Source: Duganella aquatilis
Lineage (GTDB): Bacteria; Pseudomonadota; Gammaproteobacteria; Burkholderiales; Burkholderiaceae_D
DNA: 64,000 nucleotides
Assembly (NCBI RefSeq): GCF_009674565.1
Contig: NZ_WKJL01000002.1
Coordinates: 248,001-312,000 of the forward strand
Direction: 5' to 3'
A model generated the notes under the pieces. The model worked only from the letters and a program-made list of their open reading frames with translations, was not told the DNA's origin and did no database searches. Positions 35,120 to 44,793 of this stretch are shown one piece after another. How positions within the stretch are numbered: position 1 is the stretch's first letter; each line of letters starts with the position of its first letter. Position numbers and translations under genes: made by a program.

Positions 35120-36043
35120 ATGCAGTCACTCTGGATGTTGTTTGCGAGTTTCATGTTTGCCGTCATGGGCGTCTGCGTCAAGCTGGCTTCTGCAGAATTC
35201 TCAACATCCGAGCTGGTCATGTACCGGGGCGTGGTCGGCGTGATCACCCTCGGCACCCTGGTCACCTTGCGCGGCGAAACCTTCCGCACCTCCATGCCGG
35301 GCGCCCACGTCTGGCGCGGCCTGATCGGCGTCACCTCGCTGTGGCTGTGGTACTACTCGATCGGCCAGCTGCCGCTGGCCACCGCCATGACCCTCAATTA
35401 CATGTCGCCGATCTGGATCGCCGTGTGGCTGTTTGCCATGGGCTGGTGGCACGCCAAGGGCGACATCAAATGGCCGCTGATGGTGGCGGTGGGGCTGAGC
35501 TTTGTCGGCGTCACCCTGCTGCTGCGCCCTGCTTTCAATGCCAATCAACTGACGCCGGCGCTGATTGCGCTGGGTTCCAGCGTGATTACCGCCACCGCCT
35601 ACATGCAGGTCCGCAAAATGGGCCTGGCCGGGGAGCCGGAGAACCGTGTGGTGTTCTACTTCACCGTCATGAACCTGGCCGCCGGCGTCGTCGGCGTGTT
35701 CCTGACCGGCGGCAGCGACGGTCCGGTATGGCATCCGATCTCCAGCGTGCGCAGCGGCTTGCTGTTGCTGGCCATCGGCGTGTGCGCCACCAGCGCGCAG
35801 ATCGCCATGACGCGCGCCTACCGCCTCGGCAACACGCTGGTGGTGGCGAATCTGCAATACACCGGCATCGTGTTCTCCAGCGTCTGGGGCGTGTTTATCT
35901 TCGGCGACGTGTTCGACTGGCATAGCTGGGCGGGCATCGGCATCATTCTCGCGTCAGGGATGGCGGCAACGTTCTACAATACGCGCAGCACGCCACGCGG
36001 CAAGGCCATTGCCGATACCGATCCCATCGCCAGCGAAGTATAA
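35120..36043 (+). CDS. EamA/DMT family transporter
   Basis: The 307-residue protein has ten predicted membrane segments arranged as two EamA repeats, of the RhaT/SAM-transporter-like group. It starts MQSLWMLFASFMFAVMGVC. It sits between the Rieske oxygenase and the sulfurtransferase genes with short gaps (9 and 11 bp), so all three are probably one transcript. The substrate is not evident. Confidence 0.92.
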   Translation: MQSLWMLFASFMFAVMGVCVKLASAEFSTSELVMYRGVVGVITLGTLVTLRGETFRTSMPGAHVWRGLIGVTSLWLWYYSIGQLPLATAMTLNYMSPIWIAVWLFAMGWWHAKGDIKWPLMVAVGLSFVGVTLLLRPAFNANQLTPALIALGSSVITATAYMQVRKMGLAGEPENRVVFYFTVMNLAAGVVGVFLTGGSDGPVWHPISSVRSGLLLLAIGVCATSAQIAMTRAYRLGNTLVVANLQYTGIVFSSVWGVFIFGDVFDWHSWAGIGIILASGMAATFYNTRSTPRGKAIADTDPIASEV

Positions 36044-36054
36044 GGAACCAGCCC

Positions 36055-36909
36055 ATGCACACGACCCTGATCGACGCCGCCACCCTGTCCCAGCACCTGG
36101 ACGATCCGAATTGGGTCATCCTGGATTGCCGCCACGACCTGATGCATCCGAACGCGGGCTTCGACAGCTTTGCCATCGGCCATATCGCCGGCGCGCAGTT
36201 TGCCAATGTGGACACGGATTTGTCGGGCGCGAAGATCGGGGCGGATGGCAAGTTCCTCGGCCGTCATCCGCTGCCGGGCAAGGCGGCGTTCATCGAAACC
36301 CTGCGCGGCTGGGGCATCGACGACGACACGCAGGTGGTGGCTTACGATGCGCATGGCGGCATGTTCGCGGCGCGCTTGTGGTGGCTGCTGCGCTGGGTTG
36401 GCCATGCTGCCGTCGCGGTGCTGGATGGCGGCCTGGTGGCCTGGCAGGCCGAAGCCCTGCCGCTGGTCACGCATGCCGAGCGCCGCACGCCGGGCGCGCT
36501 CAGCGAGCGTTCGTCGCTGGTGAGCACCGTGTCGGCGGATGAGGTGCTGGCCAATATCGACATGCAGGGCCGCACCGTGGTCGACGCGCGCGCGGCCGAC
36601 CGTTATCGCGGCGAGAATGAAACCATCGATCCGGTGGGCGGCCACATCCCGGGCGCCAAAAACCGCTTCTTCAAGGACAACCTGACGGCCGACGGCCGCT
36701 TCAAGAACGCCGAGCAGCTGAAGGCCGACTTCGCGCCGCTGTTTGCCGATCCCTCGAAAGCCATCATGCAGTGCGGCTCCGGCGTCACCGCCTGCCACAA
36801 CCTGCTGGCCCTGGAAGTCGCCGGCCTCCCCGGCGCCGCGCTGTATCCAGGCTCTTGGAGCGAATGGGTAGGCGACCCAGCACGACCAGTCGCCACCGGC
36901 CCCAACTAA
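36055..36909 (+). CDS. 3-mercaptopyruvate/thiosulfate sulfurtransferase
   Basis: The 284-residue protein has two rhodanese domains; the C-terminal one carries the catalytic Cys240 in CGSGVTA, the loop type of 3-mercaptopyruvate sulfurtransferases (SseA) rather than the CRKGVT loop of thiosulfate enzymes. The N-terminal domain is inactive in the family. It is the last gene of the oxygenase-transporter-sulfurtransferase run. Confidence 0.93.
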   Translation: MHTTLIDAATLSQHLDDPNWVILDCRHDLMHPNAGFDSFAIGHIAGAQFANVDTDLSGAKIGADGKFLGRHPLPGKAAFIETLRGWGIDDDTQVVAYDAHGGMFAARLWWLLRWVGHAAVAVLDGGLVAWQAEALPLVTHAERRTPGALSERSSLVSTVSADEVLANIDMQGRTVVDARAADRYRGENETIDPVGGHIPGAKNRFFKDNLTADGRFKNAEQLKADFAPLFADPSKAIMQCGSGVTACHNLLALEVAGLPGAALYPGSWSEWVGDPARPVATGPN

Positions 36910-37006
36910 GATTTACGGGTGTGCCGCGCCCAGCGCGTAATGCGGATTTCTGTTTTGCTCACACGATAATCGATCAAGTGACCGGTTTGCGGAATCGACT
37001 GGCAAA
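36910..37006 (-). pseudogene. Possible C-terminal remnant of a RelE/ParE-like toxin
   Basis: In the minus frame shifted from the upstream 95-residue ORF, an open stretch ends HLIDYRVSKTEIRITRWAR and a stop next to the sulfurtransferase stop. The ending resembles the last strands of RelE/ParE toxins, but no start codon or N-terminal half is present, so it would be a truncated gene. The resemblance is by eye and weak. Confidence 0.3.
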
Positions 37007-37294
37007 CTATCCCGTTTTGCGTTTTTGTTTGCCATACGCAGCGATCAAAGCACGCGCTTTCGCCATCACCTCGGCATTATCAATACCCGGATGAGTCTTG
37101 AAGTATGCATCAGCATCCAGATCTGCTTGAATACTTTCCTCAACGTCGTCGAAACCATATTGCCAGACTTCAGGCCAGATTTCGTCAGCAGTAAGCAAAG
37201 TGAGCTGGCGCAGGCTCAAGGTGAAGGCTGAGCAGGCGAATTCGCTTTCAAGGTTCGCCGTTGCGGCAAAAGATATGGAAAGCAGGCCTTTCAC
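37007..37294 (-). CDS. Small hypothetical protein, weakly antitoxin-like
   Basis: The 95-codon ORF overlaps the GST gene's end by 47 bases, so the true start is probably internal. The C-terminal half (DNAEVMAKARALIAAYGKQK) recalls small RelB/'stability determinant' antitoxins that end in a similar amphipathic helix. Base composition is lower in GC than its neighbours, suggesting transfer. I cannot name the family with confidence. Confidence 0.45.
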   Translation of the reverse strand: MKGLLSISFAATANLESEFACSAFTLSLRQLTLLTADEIWPEVWQYGFDDVEESIQADLDADAYFKTHPGIDNAEVMAKARALIAAYGKQKRKTG

Positions 37295-37871
37295 TCAGGC
37301 GACCGTAGTACGCGGCAATTGCAGGATACTGTGGCCGTTCCATCGGCGTGGATAACCAGCGGTGTACGGACAGGCCGAGCACCACATCGGCCAGGGAAAA
37401 ACGATCGCCAGCCGCATAGCTGCCAGTGGCAGCGAGATGATGATCAAGGATGCCGATATGCCGGTTCCAGTTCGCGACGCCAGCCTCGATCTGGGCCGGA
37501 TCGCGATGAGCGGGACTGTTGCGCACCAGCGCCATGAACGCATAGCGCCATGCGTTATTCAATTCGGTAGCCTGCCAATCCATCCACTGCTCGACCCGCG
37601 CCCGCGCCTGCGCTGCGACCGGCAGCAGCCGCCCATCGTTCGTCTTGTTGCAGAGGTAGCGACAGATCGTATTCGATTCCCACAACACGAAATCGCCATC
37701 GACGATAACAGGCACCATCGCGTTCGGATTGAGCGCACGAAAACTGTCCTGCGCCGTGGATTGAAATCCCGCGCCCCAGTCCTCCCGCTCGAACTCAATA
37801 CCAAGCTCGGCGCACGTCCACAAGACCTTGCGCACGTTGATGGAAGAAGCTTTCCCAAGGATTTTTAACAT
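37248..37871 (-). CDS. Glutathione S-transferase family protein
   Basis: The 207-residue protein has the N-terminal thioredoxin-like domain (KASSINVRKVLW, NPNAMVPVIVDGDFVLWESNTI with the glutathione cis-Pro and the ES pair) and the all-helical C-terminal domain with FSLADVVLG. The substrate is unknown. It is flanked by the small orphan ORF and the ZIP transporter gene. Confidence 0.93.
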   Translation of the reverse strand: MLKILGKASSINVRKVLWTCAELGIEFEREDWGAGFQSTAQDSFRALNPNAMVPVIVDGDFVLWESNTICRYLCNKTNDGRLLPVAAQARARVEQWMDWQATELNNAWRYAFMALVRNSPAHRDPAQIEAGVANWNRHIGILDHHLAATGSYAAGDRFSLADVVLGLSVHRWLSTPMERPQYPAIAAYYGRLSERPAFHIFCRNGEP

Positions 37872-37898
37872 GACTCGTGCGGTGACGATGGGTCAGGC

Positions 37899-38648
37899 TT
37901 AGTGGTGGCCGCCAACCAGGAAGACGACGATGGCGACGCCGGCGGCGATCAGCAGCACTTGCGGCACGGTCTCGCGCATGGTGGCGCGGCGCTGCATTTG
38001 CGGCATCAGGTCGCTGACGGCGATGTAGATGAAGCCCGACGACGCAAACACCAGCACATAGGGAATCAGGCTGCTGGCGCGGTCCAGCGTGTAGTAGCCC
38101 AGCAGGCCGCCGGCGATCGCCAGCAGGCTGCACAGCAGGTTGTACACGTAGGCGCGGGTGCGCGAGAAGCCGGCGTTCAGCAGCACGATGAAATCGCCTA
38201 TCTCCTGCGGAATCTCGTGGGCGATGATGGCCAGGCCGGTCACCAGGCCCAGTTCCGGATTCGCCAGGAAGGCCGCGGCGATCAAAATGCCGTCGGTGAA
38301 GTTGTGCATGCCGTCGCCGACCAGGATCATCCAGCCGGCCTTGCCCGCCTCATGCTTGTCGTGACCATGATGGTGGTGGTGGCCGTCATGCTCGTGGTGG
38401 TGCGAATGGCGCAGGATCGCCAGCTTTTCCAGCAGGAAGAACGCCAGCAGCCCGCCCAGCAAGGTGGCGAACAGGCTGCGCGCGCTGGCGGTCGATTCAA
38501 ACGCCTCCGGCAAGGCATGCAGCAGCGACGTCGACAGCATGATGCCGACCGACAGGCTGACCATGCGCTCGACCACCTTGGACAGCAAGGTAAACGAGAA
38601 CACGGCCGCCGCAGTGATGCTCACTACGCCAGCCAGTGTGGTTGCCAA
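37899..38648 (-). CDS. ZIP family divalent metal transporter
   Basis: This ZIP permease moves zinc or related metals into the cytoplasm. The 249 residues include membrane motifs HNFTDGILIAAAF and HEIPQEIGDFIVLLN with the metal ligands, and a His-rich cytosolic loop (about residues 78-100). The start is doubtful: the TTG used here has no ribosome site and cuts into the first helix. An in-frame ATC at 38675, seven bases after AGAGG, would give a fuller first helix. Confidence 0.88.
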   Translation of the reverse strand: MATTLAGVVSITAAAVFSFTLLSKVVERMVSLSVGIMLSTSLLHALPEAFESTASARSLFATLLGGLLAFFLLEKLAILRHSHHHEHDGHHHHHGHDKHEAGKAGWMILVGDGMHNFTDGILIAAAFLANPELGLVTGLAIIAHEIPQEIGDFIVLLNAGFSRTRAYVYNLLCSLLAIAGGLLGYYTLDRASSLIPYVLVFASSGFIYIAVSDLMPQMQRRATMRETVPQVLLIAAGVAIVVFLVGGHH

Positions 38649-38717
38649 TAAGATGGAGATGAGTACGGGATCGATGTTATAGCCTCTGGTGCTGAAGCCG
38701 CGCGCGCTACCGCGCAG

Positions 38718-38753
38718 GCCGGGGCGTTATTTTACTCCCCGGCATGCTTTTTT
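38718..38753 (+). terminator. Hairpin with T-run between ZIP and hydrolase genes
   Basis: GCCGGGG (38718-38724) and CCCCGGC (38737-38743) form a strong stem followed on the plus strand by a six-T run (38748-38753). That polarity would terminate plus-strand transcripts, yet both flanking genes are on the minus strand. It may act on antisense transcripts or just be a hairpin. Confidence 0.4.
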
Positions 38754-38775
38754 GCTGATTTTGCTTAAAAACCGC

Positions 38776-39660
38776 TCACATGACGCCGTTTTGCTTGAAC
38801 CAGGCCAGCGTCCGGCCCCAGCCGTCCTTGGCGTCGGCCTCGACGTAGCTCGGGCGGTAGTCGGCGTGGAAAGCGTGGCCGGAGTTCGGATAAATCACGA
38901 AAGTGGACTTGTTCGGTCCCTTGGCCAGCGCCGCTTTCATGACCGTGATCGACTCCTGCGAGATGCCGGTGTCCTTGGCGCCGTACAGGCCCAGCACGGG
39001 TACTGTCAGAGTGCCAGCAACATCGATCGGGTGCCTGGGAAAGTTGGCGTTGGTCTCCCCCATCAGACGGCCATACCAGGCCACGCCGGCCTTGATCGAC
39101 GGATTGTGCGCCGCGTACAGCCAGGTGATGCGGCCGCCCCAGCAGAAACCGGTGATGGCGATCTTGTCGCCATTGCCGCCGTTGGCCTTGGCCCAGGCGA
39201 CCACGGCGTCGAGGTCGGTCAGCACCTGCTCGTCCGGCGTCTTGGCGATGATGTCGCGTTGCAGTTCGGCGATCGATGCGATCCTGGTCGGATCGCCCTG
39301 GCGCACGAACAGGTCCGGCGCCAGCGCCAGGTAGCCTTGCTTGGCGAAGCGGCGGGCGACGTCGGCGATGTGTTCGTGAACGCCGAAGATTTCGGAGATC
39401 ACCAGGATCACCGGCAGGTTGGTCTTGCCTTCCGGCTGGGCGCGATAGACCGGGACGTTCTGGCCGTTGACGTTGAGCGTGATGGTGCCGGCGGTCAGGC
39501 CGGCGGTATCGGTCTTGATGACGTTTTGCGCCATCACCGGCAGCGTGGCGGCGGCGAAGCCGGTGCCCAGCGCCACCTTCAGGAAATCGCGGCGGTCGAC
39601 GCCGTCCGACAAATTCGTTTTAGCCAGCAAACTCTCTGCATCCCGCGTCAAATCGTCCAT
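38776..39660 (-). CDS. Dienelactone hydrolase family protein, probably Tat-exported
   Basis: The 294-residue alpha/beta hydrolase has the nucleophile motif GFCWGG (catalytic Cys), SEIFGVHEHI, and a late His in NSGHAFHAD. The N-terminus has a twin-arginine motif RRDFLK at 23-28 followed by a hydrophobic stretch, so it is likely exported folded. The true substrate of most members is unknown. Confidence 0.9.
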   Translation of the reverse strand: MDDLTRDAESLLAKTNLSDGVDRRDFLKVALGTGFAAATLPVMAQNVIKTDTAGLTAGTITLNVNGQNVPVYRAQPEGKTNLPVILVISEIFGVHEHIADVARRFAKQGYLALAPDLFVRQGDPTRIASIAELQRDIIAKTPDEQVLTDLDAVVAWAKANGGNGDKIAITGFCWGGRITWLYAAHNPSIKAGVAWYGRLMGETNANFPRHPIDVAGTLTVPVLGLYGAKDTGISQESITVMKAALAKGPNKSTFVIYPNSGHAFHADYRPSYVEADAKDGWGRTLAWFKQNGVM

Positions 39661-39672
39661 CCTGTAAACTCC

Positions 39673-42432
39673 TTAGTGTGCTTGATCCCAATTAGAACCG
39701 ACGCCGACTTCGGCGATCAGCGGCACTTTCAATTGCGCCACGCCAGCCATCAGCTCCGGCAGTTTTTGCTTGACCAGCTCCAGTTCCGCATCCGGCACTT
39801 CCAGCACCAGTTCATCGTGGACCTGCATGATCATCTTGGTCTGTAGCTTATCCGTTTCCAGCCAGTTCTGCACCGCCACCATGGCCAGCTTGATCAGATC
39901 GGCCGCCGTGCCCTGCATCGGCGCGTTGATCGCCGCGCGCTCGGCGCCCTGGCGGCGCGGACCATTCGGCGAATTGATCTCCGGCAGCCACAGGCGGCGG
40001 CCGAACACCGTCTCCACGTAGCCGCGCGCCTTGGCCTGCAAGCGCGTGTCGTCCATGTACTGCTTCACGCCCGAGAAGCGCGCGAAGTAGCGCTCGATAT
40101 AGCTCTGCGCCGCGCCGCGCTCGATGCCCAGGTTGCTCGCCAGGCCGAACGCGCTCATGCCGTAGATCAGGCCGAAGTTGATCACCTTGGCATAACGGCG
40201 CTGCTCGCTCTCGACCGACTCCGGCGCCACGCCGAAGATCTCGGCGGCGGTGGCGCGGTGAATGTCCACGCCTTCGGCAAACGCGCGCAGCATGTTCTCG
40301 TCTTCCGAAATGTGCGCCATGATGCGCAGCTCGATCTGCGAATAGTCGGCCGACACGATGTGCGAACCGGCCGGCGCCACGAAGGCTTCGCGGATGCGGC
40401 GGCCCTCCTTGGTGCGGATCGGAATGTTCTGCAGGTTCGGATCGTTGGACGCCAGGCGTCCCGTCACCGCCACCGCCTGCGCGTAGTTGGTGTGCACGCG
40501 GCCGGTATCCTTGTTGATGCCCTTCGGCAGCTTGTCGGTGTAGGTCGACTTCAGCTTGGACAGGCTGCGGTATTCCAGCAGCACTTTCGGCAGCGGATAG
40601 TCCTCGGCCAGCTTTTGCAGCACTTCCTCGTCGGTGGACGGCGCGCCGCTCGGCGTCTTTTTCACCACCGGCAGTTTCAGCTTCTCGAAGAAGATCTCGC
40701 CGATCTGTTTCGGCGAACCGAGATTGAACGGCTGCTCGGCCAGCTCATGCGCCTTGGCTTCCAGCTCCAGGATGCGCGCGCCCAGCTCGGACGACTGCTG
40801 CTCCAGCAAGGCGGCGTCGATCTGCACGCCATTGCGTTCGATCTTTTGCAGCACCACGGCGGTCGGCAGCTCGATATTGCGGTAGATGAAATTCAGCTTC
40901 GCGTCCGGCTCCACTTCACCGATCATCTTCTGATGCAGGCGCAGCGTGATATCGGCGTCTTCCGCCGCGTACTCGGTGGCGCGGCCGATTTCCACCTGGT
41001 CGAAGGTGATCATGCTGGCGCCCTTGCCGCACACGTCCACGAACGGAATCGTGGTGTGGTTCAGGTGGCGCAGCGCCAGGCTGTCCATGTCGTGCGTGCG
41101 GTGCGATTCAAAGACATACGATTCCAGCAGCGTGTCGTGATGGATGCCTTGCAGCGACACGCCATGGTTGGCGAAGATGTGGCTGTCGTACTTGAGGTTC
41201 TGGCCGACCTTCAGCCTGGTGGCGTCCTCCAGCCAAGGCTTCAGCCTGGCCAGCACATGCCCGCGCTCCAGCTGCTGCGGCACGCCCTGGTAGCTATGCG
41301 CGACCGGGATGTAGCAGGCCTCGCCCGCCTTCACCGACAGCGAGATGCCGACCAGTTGCGCCGTCATCGGCTCCAGCGAGGTGGTTTCGGTATCGACCGC
41401 GGTCAGCTCGGCGGCGTTGATGCGTTCGATCCACTTGTCCAGCTGCTCGTCGGTGTACACCGTTTCATAGGTGGCGATGACCGGTTCGGCGAACAGGTCG
41501 CCGTTGAGCGAGGCGGCGCCGCCCACCGGCGCATCCAGCGACACCTTGACCGTCGACGCCGGCGTGCTGGCCGCCGTGCCCAGTTCGCGCAGCAGCGTCT
41601 TGAAACCGTATTTGCTGAAGAAGGCCAGCAGCCCTTCCTTGTCTTCCTCGCGCGCGACCAGCGATTCGCCGATCGACACCATGTGGCCGCTCAGGTCGCA
41701 GTCCAGCTTGACGGTGATCAGTTCGCGGCCTTTCGGCAGCCATTCCAGCGCATCGCGCAGGTTCTGGCCGACGGCGCCGGTGATCTTGTCGGCGTTGCTC
41801 ATCACGCCGTCCAGCGAGTCGTACTGGGTCAGCCATTTCAGCGCCGTCTTCGGGCCGCACTTGGACACGCCCGGCACGTTGTCGACGGTGTCGCCGATCA
41901 GGGTCAGGTAATCGATGATGCGGTTCGGCGGCACGCCGAACTTGGCCAGCACGCCGGCCTCGTCCATCTTCTCGTTGGTCATGGTGTTGATCAGCATGAC
42001 CTTGTCGTTGACCAGCTGCGCCAGATCCTTGTCGCCGGTGGACACCACCACGTTCATGCCGGCCTTGTAGGCTTCGACGGACAGGGTGCCGATCACGTCG
42101 TCGGCCTCCACGCCCTCCACCATCAGGATCGGCCAGCCCATGGCCTTGACCGCTTCGTGGATCGGCTCGATCTGCAGGCGCAGGTCGTCCGGCATCGAGG
42201 CGCGCGTGGCCTTGTATTCCGGATACATGTCATCACGGAAAGTTTTCCCTTTAGCATCGAATACGCAGGCAATATAGGCCGCCGGGTAGTCGGCACGCAG
42301 GCGGCGCAGCATGTTGACCATGCCGTGCATGGCGCCGGTCGGATGGCCGTCGGCGCTGCGCAGGTCGGGCAGCGCGTGGAAAGCGCGGTAAAGATAGCTG
42401 GAGCCGTCTACTAACAACAGGGTATTTTGCAT
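39673..42432 (-). CDS. polA: DNA polymerase I
   Basis: The 919-residue enzyme has an N-terminal 5'-3' exonuclease (LVDGSSYLYRAFHALP at the start), a 3'-5' proofreading domain with intact DET (VDTETTSLE) and YxxxD-type (YAAEDADITL) motifs, and a family A polymerase domain (DYSQIELRIMAHIS, KVINFGLIYGMS, MQVHDELVLEVP). All catalytic motifs look functional. It is divergent from the DUF2782 gene. Confidence 0.98.
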   Translation of the reverse strand: MQNTLLLVDGSSYLYRAFHALPDLRSADGHPTGAMHGMVNMLRRLRADYPAAYIACVFDAKGKTFRDDMYPEYKATRASMPDDLRLQIEPIHEAVKAMGWPILMVEGVEADDVIGTLSVEAYKAGMNVVVSTGDKDLAQLVNDKVMLINTMTNEKMDEAGVLAKFGVPPNRIIDYLTLIGDTVDNVPGVSKCGPKTALKWLTQYDSLDGVMSNADKITGAVGQNLRDALEWLPKGRELITVKLDCDLSGHMVSIGESLVAREEDKEGLLAFFSKYGFKTLLRELGTAASTPASTVKVSLDAPVGGAASLNGDLFAEPVIATYETVYTDEQLDKWIERINAAELTAVDTETTSLEPMTAQLVGISLSVKAGEACYIPVAHSYQGVPQQLERGHVLARLKPWLEDATRLKVGQNLKYDSHIFANHGVSLQGIHHDTLLESYVFESHRTHDMDSLALRHLNHTTIPFVDVCGKGASMITFDQVEIGRATEYAAEDADITLRLHQKMIGEVEPDAKLNFIYRNIELPTAVVLQKIERNGVQIDAALLEQQSSELGARILELEAKAHELAEQPFNLGSPKQIGEIFFEKLKLPVVKKTPSGAPSTDEEVLQKLAEDYPLPKVLLEYRSLSKLKSTYTDKLPKGINKDTGRVHTNYAQAVAVTGRLASNDPNLQNIPIRTKEGRRIREAFVAPAGSHIVSADYSQIELRIMAHISEDENMLRAFAEGVDIHRATAAEIFGVAPESVESEQRRYAKVINFGLIYGMSAFGLASNLGIERGAAQSYIERYFARFSGVKQYMDDTRLQAKARGYVETVFGRRLWLPEINSPNGPRRQGAERAAINAPMQGTAADLIKLAMVAVQNWLETDKLQTKMIMQVHDELVLEVPDAELELVKQKLPELMAGVAQLKVPLIAEVGVGSNWDQAH

Positions 42433-42596
42433 AGGTACGAGATGAGGGTGCTGAGCGTGAAGACAACATTATCGCAGGTTTTGACCGGGGTCCGGCAGCC
42501 TCCCTCCAAGGGAAAGCACAGCGATGGGTGTCTGTTTGTTACAATGGATCATACATACAAATTCTGCGGCTATTTCTCTGCTAAAGGCGATCCATC

Positions 42597-43007
42597 ATGA
42601 CGCGCACTTCCCTCCTCTGGCCTGCCCTCCTCCTGACGCTCGGCGCCCACACGGCGTTTGCCCAGTCGACCCCGAGCCAGGCCCCGCCAAAACTGGAAAA
42701 ACTGGAAGAAGTAACCGATGACGGCGTCACCATTACCGCCAAGCCGGCCGAAAACAAAATCACGGAAAAACGCGACAACAGCGGCAACGTGACCGAAGCC
42801 ACCGTCAAAAGCGGTCCCAGCACCTACACCCTGCGTCCCAACCACCCGGCCGGCACCGCCATGCCGGGTGACGCCATGAGCGGCAACCTGCGCGGCGCAC
42901 AATGGACGGTGATGGAATTCGACCTCGGCAAGAAGAAAAAGAAATCTGTCGAAGAGGAAGCCGAGCAGGAGTTCAACACGCCGCCGCAATCTCCGCCAGC
43001 CAAATAA
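42597..43007 (+). CDS. DUF2782 family exported protein
   Basis: The 136-residue protein has a signal peptide (to about residue 22, ending AFAQ) and a small domain with ITEKRDNSGNVTEATVKSG, then a Lys-rich and Glu-rich tail. The gene order polA-DUF2782-thrB is conserved from Pseudomonas to betaproteobacteria. Function is unknown. Confidence 0.88.
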   Translation: MTRTSLLWPALLLTLGAHTAFAQSTPSQAPPKLEKLEEVTDDGVTITAKPAENKITEKRDNSGNVTEATVKSGPSTYTLRPNHPAGTAMPGDAMSGNLRGAQWTVMEFDLGKKKKKSVEEEAEQEFNTPPQSPPAK

Positions 43008-43042
43008 GCCACATCACCTACACGGAACCTTAGAATTCGCAC

Positions 43043-44011
43043 ATGGCAGTCTTTACCCCGGTATCGCTGGAGGATGTCACCCAGTGGATCACCCAATTTC
43101 CGCTCGGGCAAGCGCTTGAGCTCAAAGGCATCAGTTCCGGCATCGAGAACAGCAATTTCTTCCTGACTACCGAGCGCGATGGTGAACAACATCAGTATGT
43201 GCTCACCATCTTCGAGAACCTGTCATTCGAACAACTGCCGTTTTACCTCAACCTGATGCGCCACCTGGCCGAGCGCGGCGTGGCGGTGCCGGCCCCGATC
43301 GCCAACGACAAGGGCGAGCTGATCGTCGCCCTGCACGGCAAGCCGGCCGCCATCGTCACCAAGCTGGAAGGCCAGTCGCAGATGTCGCCGCAGCCGGTGC
43401 ATTGCGCCGCCGTCGGCGCCATGCTGGCGAAGATGCATCTGGCCGGCCAGGATTACGCGCTGAAGCAGCCGAACCTGCGCGGTCTGGCCTGGTGGCATGA
43501 AACCACGCCCGAAGTGCTGCCGTTCATTCCGGAAGACAAGGCGCACCTGCTGAAGGCCGAAGTGCACTTCCAGGACGCCTTTGCCGCCTGCGACGTCCAC
43601 AAGCAGCTGCAGGTGGGCCCGGTGCACGCCGACCTGTTCCGCAACAACGTGATGTTCGACGGCGAGCGCCTGACCGGCTTCTTCGACTTCTACTTTGCCG
43701 GCTGCGACACCTGGCTGTTCGACGTCGCGGTCACCGTCAACGACTGGTGCATCGACCTCGACACCGGCGTGCTGGACGTCGCCCGCGTGCGTGCGCTGGT
43801 GGATGCCTACCATGCCGTGCGGCCGTTCACCGCCGCTGAAAAAACCGCCTGGCAGCCGATGCTGCGCGCCGGCGCGCTGCGCTTCTGGCTGTCGCGCCTG
43901 TACGACTTCTACCGCCCGCGCGAGGCCGAGATGCTGACGCCGCACGATCCGGGCCACTTCGAGCGCATCCTGCGCGAACGCATCGCCACGCCGGCGCCGG
44001 AGCTGTTCTGA
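43043..44011 (+). CDS. thrB: Homoserine kinase ThrB, APH-fold type
   Basis: The 322-residue protein phosphorylates homoserine for threonine synthesis. It belongs to the aminoglycoside-phosphotransferase-like form, not the GHMP form: it starts [16 protein letters not shown], with the catalytic loop [14 protein letters not shown] and the metal Asp in FFDFYFAG. It overlaps the next gene by one base (TGATG). Confidence 0.95.
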   Translation: MAVFTPVSLEDVTQWITQFPLGQALELKGISSGIENSNFFLTTERDGEQHQYVLTIFENLSFEQLPFYLNLMRHLAERGVAVPAPIANDKGELIVALHGKPAAIVTKLEGQSQMSPQPVHCAAVGAMLAKMHLAGQDYALKQPNLRGLAWWHETTPEVLPFIPEDKAHLLKAEVHFQDAFAACDVHKQLQVGPVHADLFRNNVMFDGERLTGFFDFYFAGCDTWLFDVAVTVNDWCIDLDTGVLDVARVRALVDAYHAVRPFTAAEKTAWQPMLRAGALRFWLSRLYDFYRPREAEMLTPHDPGHFERILRERIATPAPELF

Positions 44012-44793
44012 TGGAAAAGCTACCCGCACGAGTCGGCCTGCACTGGGTCAAGCAAGGCTGGGCGGTATTCCGCAAGCAGCCGGGCGCGATGATGGCGCTG
44101 CTGTTCGTCTGCATGTTCGCCTCGCTGTTCATCCTGCTGTTGCCGGTGCTGGGACAGATCCTGTGGTGCGTGCTGATGCCGCTGTTCAGCGTCGCCCTGC
44201 TGCAGGGCTGCGCGGAGGTCGACCAGGGCCGGCGCGCGCTGCCGAATCTGCTGCTGTCCGGTTTTCAGTCGCCGATGCGCAAGCATCTGCTGGCCTTGGG
44301 CGGCCTGAATTTCCTGCTGATGGTGCTGGCGATGGTGGCGCTGTACAGCATGTCCGGCGACGCGCTAAACGCCCTGAAGGAGGCGCAAGCCAGGGGCGTC
44401 ATCAAGCCGGAGGATGTCGACGGCCTGCTGGGCGGCCTGCTGACGTCGTCGGCCATTTTCCTGATCGGCTGGACGCTGACGTCGATGACGGCGCCGCTGA
44501 TCTTCTGGCAGAAGATGGCCCTGAACAAGGCGCTGTTCTTCAGCGTGGTGTCGGTGCTGCGCGCGGCCAAGGCGTTCTTCACCGCCGTGGTGGTGCTGCA
44601 CCTGCTGTACTTCGTCGGCGTTCAGATCGTGATGATGGTGTTCGGCACGTCGCAGATAGGCATCGTCGGCATTCTGACGCTGTTCCTGTTCTCGCTGGTG
44701 ATGGTGCATTGCACGCTGTACGCGGCCTACGTTCAACTGTTCGGCCCGCCGCAGACGCCAGCGCCTGCGGCGGTCAACCTCGACAAGCCTTAA
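44011..44793 (+). CDS. BPSS1780 family membrane protein
   Basis: The 260-residue protein has about six hydrophobic segments and starts [25 protein letters not shown], typical of the BPSS1780 family found beside thrB in Burkholderiales. Function is unknown. Its start overlaps the thrB stop and its end overlaps the convergent uvrD gene by four bases. Confidence 0.9.
   Translation: MEKLPARVGLHWVKQGWAVFRKQPGAMMALLFVCMFASLFILLLPVLGQILWCVLMPLFSVALLQGCAEVDQGRRALPNLLLSGFQSPMRKHLLALGGLNFLLMVLAMVALYSMSGDALNALKEAQARGVIKPEDVDGLLGGLLTSSAIFLIGWTLTSMTAPLIFWQKMALNKALFFSVVSVLRAAKAFFTAVVVLHLLYFVGVQIVMMVFGTSQIGIVGILTLFLFSLVMVHCTLYAAYVQLFGPPQTPAPAAVNLDKP

Noticed and set aside
38718..38753. Terminator of the dienelactone hydrolase gene
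   Set aside because: The T-run follows the stem on the plus strand, opposite to the direction of both neighbouring genes.
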